The notes under the pieces: model-generated
What the model was told of the DNA's origin: nothing
The model's database searches: none
The model's input: the letters and a program-made list of their open reading frames with translations, nothing else
In this document: positions 15,848-24,046 of the stretch, piece after piece
How positions within the stretch are numbered: position 1 is the first letter of the stretch
How the letters are laid out: the number at the start of each line of letters is the position of its first letter
Source: an uncultured Duganella sp.
GTDB lineage: Bacteria > Pseudomonadota > Gammaproteobacteria > Burkholderiales > Burkholderiaceae
Assembly: GCA_946482335.1 (NCBI GenBank)
Contig: CAMLRG010000040.1
Coordinates: forward strand, 1 to 33,285
DNA length: 33,285 bases
Direction: 5' to 3'
Program-made: the position numbers and the translations under genes

Positions 15848-17029
15848 TCAGTCCAGCGCCTTGGCCGGGCCGAAGAACTCATAATACGTCTGCGCTTCCG
15901 GCACGCCGAGCTCGCGCAGGCTGCGTTTCACGGTCTGCATGAAGGGCAGCGGGCCGAGGAAGTAGGCGTCGACGTCGCGCGATGCCGGCAGCCATTCCCC
16001 CAGTTGACCACTGTCCAGTAAGCCGACGGCGTCGGCTGCCGGCTGGCCATCGCGCGCCTCGGCATAGATGTAATGGCGCTTCAGCTGAGGGTGGCGTTCG
16101 GCCAGGCCATCGATATGGTCGCGGAAGGCATGCACGCCGGCGTGGCGGGCGGCGTGGATGAAGCGGATCTCGCGGCCGGTTTCCAGCGCCTGGTCCAGCA
16201 TGGCCAGGGTCGGGGTGATGCCGACGCCGCCTGAAATCAGCACGATCGGGCGGCTGCCCTGCGCCAGGGTGAAGGCACCGGACGGGGCAAACAATTCCAC
16301 CGTATCGCCTTCCTGCACGTGGGCGTGCAGATGGCCGGAGACCTTGCCGCCCTCTTCACGCTTGACGCTGATCCGGTACGTCATGCCGTTCGGCGCAGCC
16401 GACAAGGAATACTGGCGGCGCTGCTCTTCGCCGTCGACCACCAGCCGCATCCCGATGTACTGGCCGGGCGTGAAATCGAGCACGGGCTGGCCGTCGGCAG
16501 GACGGAATACGAAACTGGTGATTTCATCGCTCTCGACGCGCTTGGCGGCAACGATGAAGGGGCGTGCGCCCTTCCAGCCACCCGGCGCCGCCGCGGCAGC
16601 TTCATACGCCTGGCCTTCGGCGCCGATCAGGATCTCGGCCAGCTGGCCGTAGGCCGCGCCCCAGGCTTCCAGCACGGCGTCGGTGGCGGTTTCGGCGCCC
16701 AGCACTTCGCGGATCGCCTTCAGCAGGCTGGCGCCCACCATCGGGTAATGTTCGGCCTGGATCTGCAGGGCGACGTGCTTGGTGACGATGGTATTGACCA
16801 GCGGGCCCAGGGCTTCCAGGCGCTCGATATGCTTGGCATACATCAGGATGCCGTTGGCCAGGGCGCGCTGCTGCTCGCCGCTGTGCTGGTGGGCCTGGTT
16901 GAAGAACGGCTTCACCTGCGGGAAGTCGGCAAACAGGGTCTGGTAGAAGTGGCGGGTAAGCGCTTCGCCGCCCTGCTCCAGGATGGGGACGGTGGCGGTG
17001 ACGATGGCGCGGTGTTCAGCGGACAGCAT
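15848..17029 (-). CDS. hmp: Flavohemoprotein, nitric oxide dioxygenase
   Basis: This 393-residue enzyme converts NO and O2 to nitrate with NAD(P)H. The N-terminal globin domain (1-140) carries Tyr29, Gln53 and proximal His85, the same positions as in E. coli Hmp. The FAD domain (about 152-260) contains FTPGQYIGMRL and RQYSLSAAPN. The NAD domain (about 265-393) has LISGGVGITPTLAML and YFLGPLPFM. It ends in EFFGPAKALD as expected. Ribosome site AAGGAG precedes the ATG. Its promoter overlaps an NsrR-like operator (17050-17091), and nsrR lies immediately upstream on the same strand, 74 bp away. Confidence 0.97.
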   Translation of the reverse strand: MLSAEHRAIVTATVPILEQGGEALTRHFYQTLFADFPQVKPFFNQAHQHSGEQQRALANGILMYAKHIERLEALGPLVNTIVTKHVALQIQAEHYPMVGASLLKAIREVLGAETATDAVLEAWGAAYGQLAEILIGAEGQAYEAAAAAPGGWKGARPFIVAAKRVESDEITSFVFRPADGQPVLDFTPGQYIGMRLVVDGEEQRRQYSLSAAPNGMTYRISVKREEGGKVSGHLHAHVQEGDTVELFAPSGAFTLAQGSRPIVLISGGVGITPTLAMLDQALETGREIRFIHAARHAGVHAFRDHIDGLAERHPQLKRHYIYAEARDGQPAADAVGLLDSGQLGEWLPASRDVDAYFLGPLPFMQTVKRSLRELGVPEAQTYYEFFGPAKALD

Positions 17030-17049
17030 GGGACGGCTCCTTCTTGGTT

Positions 17050-17091
17050 AAACATGCATCCATCATACATGTTTACCTTAAGGTGCGTCAA
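17050..17091 (-). promoter_or_regulatory. hmp promoter overlapped by NsrR-like operator
   Basis: On the minus strand, -35 TTGACG (17086-17091) and -10 TATGAT (17062-17067) are separated by 18 bp. An inverted repeat, AAACATGCAT-N5-ATACATGTTT on the plus strand (17050-17074, 9 of 10 paired), covers the -10. It matches the E. coli-type NsrR motif at about 16 of 23 positions, with symmetric G-to-C changes in each arm. Repressor binding would block polymerase. A further half-site AAGATGTAT lies at 17094-17102, overlapping the end of nsrR. Confidence 0.7.
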
Positions 17092-17103
17092 TAAAGATGT
17101 ATC

Positions 17104-17556
17104 TCAGATGCTCTTTTTATGCAGGACCACCGGCTGGACCCCGCCCTTGCCTTTCTGGGCGGGCAGGATATCGGCCAGGGTCATGCCATCGAGCACGTGG
17201 AGAAAAGCTTCCGTGGCTTCCCCGAGTTTGCGCTTGAGGGTGCAGTCGCGCAGGAAGGCGCAGTGGCCGGGGTCGGTTTCGAAGCATTCGGCGATATGGA
17301 AGTCCGATTCGCTGTCGCGCACCACTTCGCCAATGTTGATGTCTTCCGGCTCGCGGTTCAGGCGCAGGCCGCCATGCCGCCCGCGCACCGTCTCGACCAG
17401 GCCGCTCGCGCCCAACTGGTGGATCACCTTGGTCAGGTGGTTCTTCGAAATGTCATGCAGGTCGGCGATCTCCTGGATCGTGACCAGCTTGTCGCGGTGC
17501 ATGCCCAGGTACATCAGCGAACGCAAGGTGTAGTCGGTAAAGGAAGTCAGTCTCAT
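17104..17556 (-). CDS. nsrR: Rrf2-family nitric-oxide-sensing repressor NsrR
   Basis: This 150-residue Rrf2 repressor holds an Fe-S cluster that is destroyed by NO, releasing target promoters. The winged helix-turn-helix (about 1-65) starts MRLTSFTDYTLRSLMYL and contains VTIQEIADLHDISKNHLTKV and VRGRHGGLRL. The three cluster cysteines are C91, C99 and C105. In NsrR of E. coli they are at 91, 96 and 102, so the spacing is slightly wider here. It lies between its likely targets: hmp downstream on the same strand and nnrS divergent. Half-sites in the 93-bp divergent gap suggest autoregulation. IscR is an alternative within the family, but the NO-gene context favours NsrR. Confidence 0.94.
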   Translation of the reverse strand: MRLTSFTDYTLRSLMYLGMHRDKLVTIQEIADLHDISKNHLTKVIHQLGASGLVETVRGRHGGLRLNREPEDINIGEVVRDSESDFHIAECFETDPGHCAFLRDCTLKRKLGEATEAFLHVLDGMTLADILPAQKGKGGVQPVVLHKKSI

Positions 17557-17571
17557 AATCTACGTCACGTA

Positions 17572-17631
17572 AAGATGCATTCAGAATATTGCTTTGACCC
17601 AAGCGGTAATGTAGCATTCATTATACATCTT
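17572..17631. promoter_or_regulatory. Paired NsrR-type half-sites in the nsrR-nnrS divergent region
   Basis: AAGATGCATT (17572-17581) and, inverted, ATACATCTT (17623-17631) match the half-site of the NsrR motif (AAGATGYATTT). They flank the 41 bp where promoters for nsrR and nnrS must lie. Neither is followed by a good second half, so these would be half-site operators. I could not assign -35/-10 elements with confidence. Confidence 0.45.
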
Positions 17632-17649
17632 AAGAACATGAGGCCAGCC

Positions 17650-18837
17650 ATGCGCAGCATCCATATCCCCGCAGAACCCACGCCCGCCGGACAGCCGCAC
17701 CCCTTGCTGCGCCTGGGTTTCCGTCCCTTTTACCTGCTGGCGGCAGCGCTGGCGGCGCTCGCCATTCCCCTGTGGATGGCAGGCTACCAGGGCATGCTGC
17801 CCGCCCTGCCCGCGGCCAACGTACTGTGGCACATGCATGAAATGGTGTTTGGCTTTGCCGGCGCGGTGATCGTCGGCTTCCTGTTCACGGCCGGCCGCAA
17901 CTGGACCAACCTGCCCACGCCGGACGGCGGCCGGCTGGCGGCACTCGCGCTGCTGTGGCTGGCGGGCCGGGCGGCGATGCTGCTGGCGCCCGGCGTGCCG
18001 GCCCTGCTGGTCGACGGCCTGTTCCTGCCGCTGTGCGCCGTGGCATTCGGGCGCGTGCTGGTGCAGGCCCGCAGCAAGCGCAATTATCCGGTCTGCGGCA
18101 TCCTGGCCTTGCTGTCGCTGGCCAACCTGCTGTTCCATGCCGCCGCCAACGGCTGGATCGCCCTGTCGCCGCTGGCGCCGGTGCATGGCGCCATCCTGCT
18201 GGTGACGGTGCTGGAAGCGGTGATCGGCGGCCGCGTGATCCCGATGTTCACCCGCAACGGCGCACCGGGCAGCCAGCCGGTCAGCGTCGCCTGGCGCGAC
18301 AAGGCCAGCATTGCCCTGCTGGCCGCCACGGCGCTGGCCTGGGTCGCCGGCGCTCCCGCCGCCGCGACCGCCCTGTGTGCCTTCGCGGCAGCGGCGCTGA
18401 ATGCCGCGCGCCTGCTGGGTTGGGCGCCGCTGGCGACCCTGCGCACTCCCCTGCTGTGGGTGCTGCACCTGGCCTATGCCTGGATCGTCGCCGGCTTGCT
18501 GCTGCTGGGCTTTGCGGCATTGGGCATCGGTTCGGCCAGCAGCGCCTTCCACGCGCTGGCGGTGGGCGGCATGTCGGGCCTGATCATCGGCATGATCACC
18601 CGCACCGCCCTCGGCCACACCGGCCGCCTGCTGCGCGCCACCCGCGCCGAAAGCGCGATGTATCTGTTGCTGCAGGCTGGCGCAGTGGGCCGTTTGTGCG
18701 CGAACCTGCTGCCGGCAGGCTGGCGCGACGCCGCGCTGTTGGCCTCGGCATTGGCATGGACAGCGGCCTTCCTGCTCTACCTCCTGGTGTACGCGCCCTA
18801 TCTCAGCCAGGCGCGCATCGATGGACGCGAAGGTTAA
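17650..18837 (+). CDS. nnrS: NnrS family integral membrane protein (nitrosative stress)
   Basis: This 395-residue protein has about 12 membrane helices. NnrS proteins contain haem and protect cells under nitrosative stress, probably by relieving damage to iron pools; the exact reaction is unsettled. Family features seen are the opening LLRLGFRPFYLLAAALA, WHMHEMVFGFAGAVIVGFLFTA, RVIPMFTRNG, and MITRTALGHTGRLL with conserved His residues. ATG 17650 was preferred because GAGG lies 6 nt before it; ATG 17638 in frame would add four residues. The open frame extends far upstream, but that part is a shadow of nsrR. It is divergent from nsrR, and its TAA shares bases with the stop of the convergent beta-barrel gene (TTAA). 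Confidence 0.95.
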   Translation: MRSIHIPAEPTPAGQPHPLLRLGFRPFYLLAAALAALAIPLWMAGYQGMLPALPAANVLWHMHEMVFGFAGAVIVGFLFTAGRNWTNLPTPDGGRLAALALLWLAGRAAMLLAPGVPALLVDGLFLPLCAVAFGRVLVQARSKRNYPVCGILALLSLANLLFHAAANGWIALSPLAPVHGAILLVTVLEAVIGGRVIPMFTRNGAPGSQPVSVAWRDKASIALLAATALAWVAGAPAAATALCAFAAAALNAARLLGWAPLATLRTPLLWVLHLAYAWIVAGLLLLGFAALGIGSASSAFHALAVGGMSGLIIGMITRTALGHTGRLLRATRAESAMYLLLQAGAVGRLCANLLPAGWRDAALLASALAWTAAFLLYLLVYAPYLSQARIDGREG

Positions 18838-19487
18838 GCCTTGCGCGCCAGCGGGTTCGGCGTCGGTTCCGCCACCTTGTGCAGCACGTTGCGGTCGACG
18901 TGGTGGAACGGTTCCGACTCCTTGCCGCGTACCAGCATGACGGTGTCTTCCTCGTAACCCCAGCTGCCATCGTCGTTGATGGTGACCTTGATGCGGTACT
19001 CGGTGGTCTTGAAGCCGAATTCAAGGAATGGGTTGGAACAGATGCCGTAGGTATCCTGCTCGCGCCGCGCCACCAGTTCGAAGCTTTTCGTATCCGGCGC
19101 CGCGCTGCCCGACGCCATCGCGATCTGCCCGCGCGGGATCGCCAGGGTCTGGATCACGGTATTGGTGGCCGGTTCCCACAGCCAGTAGCCGACCTGCTCG
19201 TGGTAAGTCTTGATGTTGTCCGGTTTGTTGACGATCAGCACGTAGCGCAGGCCGTAGAACAATTGCGGCCCGTTGGTGACAGGATCGATCGGCTGCAGTT
19301 CGATGCGTTCGACATAGGCTTGCTTGCGCGGCCCGTCAGCCTTGGGCTTGATGTCGAGGCCGCGCTGGCCTTCCCAGATGCCGGCCATGGCGCGCAGCGG
19401 GCCAAGGTTGGCCAGCGTGTCCATGTCGATCGGGGAAGGTTCGGTGAAGATGTCGTTGCTGTATTCGCTCATGTGATGCTTGCTCAT
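18834..19487 (-). CDS. Nitrobindin-like haem-binding beta-barrel protein
   Basis: This 217-residue soluble protein matches the FABP-like/nitrobindin beta-barrel family. It has the signature-like GIWEGQRG (36-43; nitrobindins have GxWxGxG), FYGLRYVLIV, a TYHEQVGYWLWEPATNTV strand pair and QTLAIPRGQIA. Nitrobindins bind ferric haem through a C-terminal histidine and can turn peroxynitrite into nitrate; His203 (NVLHKV) is a candidate ligand, with His195/His196 as alternatives. The gene sits between nnrS (convergent, overlapping by 4 bp) and the GGDEF-EAL gene, whose stop is only 3 nt upstream of this ATG. It therefore looks like the last gene of the c-di-GMP operon. An in-frame ATG at 19472 is another possible start; neither has a Shine-Dalgarno, which favours coupling. 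Confidence 0.82.
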   Translation of the reverse strand: MSKHHMSEYSNDIFTEPSPIDMDTLANLGPLRAMAGIWEGQRGLDIKPKADGPRKQAYVERIELQPIDPVTNGPQLFYGLRYVLIVNKPDNIKTYHEQVGYWLWEPATNTVIQTLAIPRGQIAMASGSAAPDTKSFELVARREQDTYGICSNPFLEFGFKTTEYRIKVTINDDGSWGYEEDTVMLVRGKESEPFHHVDRNVLHKVAEPTPNPLARKA

Positions 19488-19490
19488 TGA

Positions 19491-22136
19491 TCAGGGAGCA
19501 AGCATTGTAACCTCAGCATCGGCAGGGGCGCCGGCCAGCATGGCGGTGATCTGCTGCGGCGGCACCGGGCGGCTGTACAGGTAGCCCTGGAATTCGTCGC
19601 AGCCGTGCTGCTGCAGGAAGCGGCGCTGCTGCTCCGTTTCCACCCCTTCGGCGATGACGCGCATGTCCAGCTGGTGCGACAGCGAGATGATGGCGCAGGT
19701 GATGGCCTGGTCGTCGGCGCTGCCCGCCAGGTCGCGCACGAAGGACTGGTCGATCTTCAGCCGGCTGATGGGGAAGGATTTCAAGGCCGCCAGGCTGGAG
19801 TAGCCGGTGCCGAAATCGTCGATGGCCAGCGCGATGCCCATCGCTTCCAGCTGGCGCATCTTGGCCACCGACTGCGCCGTGTCGCGCATGATCATGCTTT
19901 CCGTGACCTCCAGCTCCAGCCATTGCGGGCCCAGGCCGCTCCATTCCAGCGCCTGCGCCACGCGCTCGACCAGGCGCGCATCGTCGAACTGGCGGGCCGA
20001 CACGTTGACCGAGACCACCAGCGGCGGCAAGCCCGCATCCTGCCACGCGCGCGCCTGGCGGCACGCTTCGCGCAAGACCCATTCGCCGATCGGGATGATC
20101 AAGCCATTTTCTTCCGCCAGCGGGATAAACTGGCAAGGCGGCACCATGCCGCGCTGCGGATGCTGCCAGCGCAGCAAGGCTTCCACCCCGAACATGCGGC
20201 CCGATTCCAGGCCCACCTTGGGCTGGTAGACCAGCGACAGCTGCTGCTCCGCCAGCGCCTTGCGCAAGCCCTCGGTCAGCACCAGCTTGTCTTCCAGGCC
20301 GGCATTCATTTCGCTGGTATAGAACTGGCAGTTGTTCTTGCCGCTTTCCTTGGCCCGGTACATGGCCGCGTCGGCATGCATCATCAGCGTATCGGCATCG
20401 CGCCCGTCGCGCGGGTACACTGCCACGCCGATCGAGCAACTGACCTGCATCTTCTGCCCTTCCAGCACGATCGGCTGCACCACCGCTTCGAGGATCTTGT
20501 TCAGCAGCGGCTGCAGCACTTGCGGCTGGTCGTCCACGTGCGGCAGCACCAGCACGAATTCGTCGCCGCCGAAGCGGCCCACGGTGTCTTCGCGCCGCAC
20601 GCAATGCACCATGCGCTTGGCCACTTCTTTCAGCAGCTCGTCGCCGGCATTATGGCCCAGGGTGTCGTTGACCAGCTTGAAGCTGTCGAGGTCGATGAAG
20701 GCCACCAGCACCGACTCCGCATTGCGCTCGGCGTGCGCGATCGATTGCTGCAGGCGGTCGCAGATCAGGCTGCGGTTCGGCAAACCGGTCAAGGTATCGT
20801 GATGGGCCATGTGGTAGATGCGCTCCTCGGCACGCTTGCGCTCCGTGATGTCGCGCGCAATTGCCACTGCGCCGCCTTCCACACCCACCACTTGCCAGTG
20901 CAGCCATTCGGCACGCAGCTGCGGCACCAGGTTGGGCCCCTCTTCCTGGTAGACGCCGCCCGCTTGCGTCACGTTGACCAGGCGCTCGAACAGCCCGTTA
21001 TGGCGCGCAGCAGGCATCCAGCTGCACAGGGTTTGCGCGCGCAGCTCCGCGCGGCCACGGCCGGTCAGTTGCTCGGCGCGCAGGTTGACGGCGCTGAATT
21101 TGAAGTCCACCACCGCGCCTTCCTTGTTGCGGATCGCGCGCAGCACGAAGAACGCATCCATATTCGATTCGGAGGCGGCGGCGTAAGTTTCCTGGGCGCG
21201 GCGGATACGGCGGCGTGCCTTGGCGCCCTGCCAGACCCAGGCCCAGGCCAGCGCGGCCAACAGGACCAGCACGGCGCTGGCAACGCCCGCCTCCCACAGC
21301 AGCTGGCGGCGCTGCGCGGCAAAGCCGGCCATCTGCTCGGTTTCCGACAGGCCGACCACCACGCTCAGTTGCAGGCCGGCCAGCTGCCGCGCGGCGGTGT
21401 AGCGCCGGACGCCGTCCCAGCTGCTGGCGGCCGGCCCGCCGGTGCGCGCATGCAGGGCCGCCAGGTCCACCTTCTGGCCGAACGATTGCCGGTCGCCGAC
21501 GCGCAGGGCGCGCACCACGCCATCGTCGCCCACCAGGCCCAGCACGCCATGCTCGCCCAGCCGCCGGCGCTCGTAGCCGCTGGTGAAATAGGCCGGATCG
21601 ACTTCCACGATCGCCACGCCGGCGAATTCGCCGCTGGCATCCTCCAGCCGGCGCGTGAAATGCAGGTGGAAGTCCTCGTCCGCCGCATCGCGCATGGCTT
21701 GTGCGATGAAGGTGTAACTGCTGCGCCGGCCCTGGTGGAAGCGGAAGTATTCCTGCTGCGCGACGTTGATGGCCGCCGCCGCCGGGTTGCTGGCAACGGT
21801 CTCGCCGCGGGCGTCGACGATGCTGACAGTGAACACCAGGCCGGACGGCAGCAAGCCATGCGCCTGCAGTTCCGGCAAGGCGCCGCGTGCGCCCTGGCGC
21901 TCGGCGCTGTATTGCAGCACTTTCAGGGTTTGCTCGATGCCGGTAATGCTGCGCGCCACCTGGGCTTCATAGGTGGCGATCAATTCGCCAGCCGATTCGG
22001 CGGCCAATGCGCGCGCGGCAGCTTCTTCGCTGTCGATGAAATGCAGCGTGGCGGCCCACACCACCGCCAGCAGCACAATGGTGAACAGGGGCAGCGAGAC
22101 GTGTGTCTCCAGGCACATGCGCAGCAAGCGTTTCAT
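19491..22136 (-). CDS. Membrane GGDEF-EAL protein with periplasmic Cache sensor and PAS
   Basis: This 881-residue bifunctional c-di-GMP enzyme has membrane helix 1 at 14-33, a periplasmic dCache-like sensor (about 40-275), helix 2 (about 283-303), a PAS-like domain (315-432), GGDEF (about 440-610) and EAL (about 620-870). The cyclase site FGGDEF (522-527) is intact, with inhibitory RRED (514-517). The phosphodiesterase domain has EALLRW (652-657), NVSARQF, EVTESM, IDDFGTGYSSL, KIDQSFV and AEGVE, so both activities look possible. ATG 22136 was chosen because it follows the upstream stop by one base (TGACATG) and begins the signal anchor; the open frame extends 12 residues further but into the upstream gene. 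It is preceded by the PstS-like and porin genes and followed at 3 nt by the nitrobindin-like gene. Confidence 0.92.
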   Translation of the reverse strand: MKRLLRMCLETHVSLPLFTIVLLAVVWAATLHFIDSEEAAARALAAESAGELIATYEAQVARSITGIEQTLKVLQYSAERQGARGALPELQAHGLLPSGLVFTVSIVDARGETVASNPAAAAINVAQQEYFRFHQGRRSSYTFIAQAMRDAADEDFHLHFTRRLEDASGEFAGVAIVEVDPAYFTSGYERRRLGEHGVLGLVGDDGVVRALRVGDRQSFGQKVDLAALHARTGGPAASSWDGVRRYTAARQLAGLQLSVVVGLSETEQMAGFAAQRRQLLWEAGVASAVLVLLAALAWAWVWQGAKARRRIRRAQETYAAASESNMDAFFVLRAIRNKEGAVVDFKFSAVNLRAEQLTGRGRAELRAQTLCSWMPAARHNGLFERLVNVTQAGGVYQEEGPNLVPQLRAEWLHWQVVGVEGGAVAIARDITERKRAEERIYHMAHHDTLTGLPNRSLICDRLQQSIAHAERNAESVLVAFIDLDSFKLVNDTLGHNAGDELLKEVAKRMVHCVRREDTVGRFGGDEFVLVLPHVDDQPQVLQPLLNKILEAVVQPIVLEGQKMQVSCSIGVAVYPRDGRDADTLMMHADAAMYRAKESGKNNCQFYTSEMNAGLEDKLVLTEGLRKALAEQQLSLVYQPKVGLESGRMFGVEALLRWQHPQRGMVPPCQFIPLAEENGLIIPIGEWVLREACRQARAWQDAGLPPLVVSVNVSARQFDDARLVERVAQALEWSGLGPQWLELEVTESMIMRDTAQSVAKMRQLEAMGIALAIDDFGTGYSSLAALKSFPISRLKIDQSFVRDLAGSADDQAITCAIISLSHQLDMRVIAEGVETEQQRRFLQQHGCDEFQGYLYSRPVPPQQITAMLAGAPADAEVTMLAP

Positions 22137-22137
22137 G

Positions 22138-22560
22138 TCAGTGCACCACCAGCACGGGACGCACGCTGGCATCGAGGGCGCTGCGCTCGATATAGCCGAT
22201 CAGCGTCGGGTTGTCGGCCACCAGCTTGCGCACCGCCTGGCTATTGGGCAGTTCGCGCGGCGGCTGGCCGCGGCCGGTGAAGATTTTCTTGGTCCAGTAA
22301 GCCTTCATCAGCGCCGGCGTGCGGTTGGCGACCTTCAGGTAAAAGTCGTCGCGCAGGGGCGAACCGATCGGCAAGTCCAGCGCCACCACTTCGCCGCCAT
22401 CGGGGAAGCGCATCGCTTCGGACAGGAAGATGTCGGCTACTTGCTCGGCGCGCAGGGCGGTGACCGGGCTGCGCGCCGACACCACCACCACCAGGTCGGC
22501 GGCGGCGGCCGCACCGCCCAGCAGGGCCAGCAGCATGCAGCACAGCAGTTTACGGGTCAT
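22138..22560 (-). CDS. Small periplasmic PstS-like binding protein
   Basis: This 140-residue exported protein has a signal peptide (MTRKLLCCMLLALLGGAAAA, cleavage near 20). The mature part resembles one half of a PstS-type phosphate-binding protein: LRAEQVADIFLSEAMRFPDG, a basic/hydroxyl segment GSPLRDDFYLKV, AYWTKKIFTGRGQPP, then NPTLIGYIER. Proteins of this short type are often annotated as phosphate ABC substrate-binding proteins without transporter genes, and none occur here. Ribosome site GGGAGC lies 7 nt before the ATG. It is in an operon between the porin (14 bp gap) and the GGDEF-EAL gene (1 bp gap), so it probably presents an anion or another ligand to the Cache sensor. Confidence 0.85.
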   Translation of the reverse strand: MTRKLLCCMLLALLGGAAAAADLVVVVSARSPVTALRAEQVADIFLSEAMRFPDGGEVVALDLPIGSPLRDDFYLKVANRTPALMKAYWTKKIFTGRGQPPRELPNSQAVRKLVADNPTLIGYIERSALDASVRPVLVVH

Positions 22561-22574
22561 GTCGGGCTCCCGCT

Positions 22575-23819
22575 TTAAAAGACAAAGTCCAGCGAGGCGC
22601 TGATCAAGCCGAAACCGTGGCCATAACGGTAGCCGGGCTGGAGATTGGACAGCGTGCCGCTGCTGCCGGTGCCCGGGCGTACGCGGTCGAACTGCAGCTT
22701 GACGGCGGTATTGCTGCCGGCATCCCAGCGCAAGCCCACGCTGGTGCTTTCCTGCACCGACATCATGCTGAGCAGGCGGTTCAGCCCCGCATTGAGGCGC
22801 AACGCCACCGGTACATAGGGCGGCGGCAGCGTGGACAGGTCCAGGCCATCGACACGGGTCGCGGTGTTGGCCACCACCTTGCTGAAGGTCGCGTACGGGG
22901 TGAAGCTGCCCACGCGGTAGCCGCCGCTGACATAGCCTGCCGTCTTGTCGCCCAGGAAGGAACGCGCATTGATGCGGCCAATCTCGCCCATCACGAACCA
23001 CTGGCCCGGGTCGTAGGAGGCGCCGAGGCTGAGGAGCGAAGCGCGCTTGCGGTCCGGCTCGTGGCGGCGCGCCAGCGCTTCGCCCGGCGGCCCGAATTGC
23101 CGCAGGGCCGAGAACAAATCCTGCGCCAGCGGTGTTTCCAGGTCGCCGCGCAGCGCGGTGGCGCGCACCGTCAATGCGCCCACGCTGCTGGTATTCGAGA
23201 CGCCCGCCAGGCGGCGCGCCCGCACGTGGGTGACATCCGACAGCCGCACGTGGGTGCCGCCGAACAGCACTTGCGTGGTGTGTTTGACCGCGCCCAGGTT
23301 CCAGCGGTAGCTGGCGTCGATGCCGTCGCTATTGCTGATCGGCAGCGAGGAATACAGTTCGACCGGCGTGCGCACCCAGGCCAGGGCATAGCTGGCCTTG
23401 CGGTAATCGCCCGACAGGAACAGTGGCAGCGCAATGCGGCCAAAGCGCAAGCTCAATTCCGGCGACACCTGGTATTGCACATTGGCCCATTCCACGGCCG
23501 GCTTCCACGACTGGGTCAGGTTGCGCTCGGCCACCAGTTGCAGCACGGCCGACCAGTGGCCACCGTTGTAGGAAAGCTGCGCCCCGGCGCGGCTGTCGAC
23601 GTCGAAACTCCAATCGTGGCTGGCGCCCGCATGGCCCGGGTTCAGCGGATTGGCCGAATAGTCGGCCAGCTTTTCGCCCGAATGGACGGCGCTCACGGTG
23701 CCGAAGCCGCCGACGGTCCAGGCGCCTTCCTGTGGCTGGTGGCCGGCCTGCGCGCCTGGCGGCATGAGCAGTGTGCCGGCAACGGCGATCAGGACAGGCG
23801 TCTGGTGCAGCTTTGGCAT
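22575..23819 (-). CDS. Outer-membrane porin-like beta-barrel protein
   Basis: This 414-residue protein has an N-terminal signal peptide (MPKLHQTPVLIAVAG... ending GAQA, about 25 residues) and many amphipathic strands. It ends in SLDFVF, with the terminal Phe required for outer-membrane assembly. Segments such as AVEWANVQYQVSPELSLRFG and GGYRVGSFTPYATFSKV are typical of porin-like barrels found beside periplasmic sensors. ATG 23819 was chosen because it starts the signal peptide; a TTG 10 codons upstream is in frame but lacks support. It is the first gene of the operon with the PstS-like, GGDEF-EAL and nitrobindin-like genes. A possible -10 TATAAA for this operon lies at 23947-23952, with no clear -35. 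Confidence 0.85.
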   Translation of the reverse strand: MPKLHQTPVLIAVAGTLLMPPGAQAGHQPQEGAWTVGGFGTVSAVHSGEKLADYSANPLNPGHAGASHDWSFDVDSRAGAQLSYNGGHWSAVLQLVAERNLTQSWKPAVEWANVQYQVSPELSLRFGRIALPLFLSGDYRKASYALAWVRTPVELYSSLPISNSDGIDASYRWNLGAVKHTTQVLFGGTHVRLSDVTHVRARRLAGVSNTSSVGALTVRATALRGDLETPLAQDLFSALRQFGPPGEALARRHEPDRKRASLLSLGASYDPGQWFVMGEIGRINARSFLGDKTAGYVSGGYRVGSFTPYATFSKVVANTATRVDGLDLSTLPPPYVPVALRLNAGLNRLLSMMSVQESTSVGLRWDAGSNTAVKLQFDRVRPGTGSSGTLSNLQPGYRYGHGFGLISASLDFVF

Positions 23820-24046
23820 AATGGCACTCTTGGCAAGAAACGTCGGCAATAGCTCAGCGCCGCTTGCCGTCTGGCATGCGTGCGAAGGTCGGAAAGTGGA
23901 TGATGAGAGACTGGCGTTCGGCGGACGCCTTCTTGAATTCTCACACTTTATAACAGTCGTTTGTAACTGTCGAGCAATTCCCTAGAGTACTTTTACTAGC
24001 TCTTAGGAAATATTCAAAATTGAGAAACAGTAAAGGAATCAAGAAC

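Noticed and set aside
17594..17627. TTGACC with TATACA as the nnrS promoter
   Set aside because: The spacer would be 22 bp, too long for sigma70; no better pair was convincing.
17119..17649. N-terminal extension of nnrS through the nsrR region
   Set aside because: The frame is open by chance; the nnrS family start (LLRLGFRPFY) lies just after 17650, and nsrR is well supported on the other strand.
19605..22280. 891-codon open frame on the plus strand opposite the GGDEF-EAL gene
   Set aside because: Same kind of antisense shadow; the minus strand has intact GGDEF and EAL motifs.
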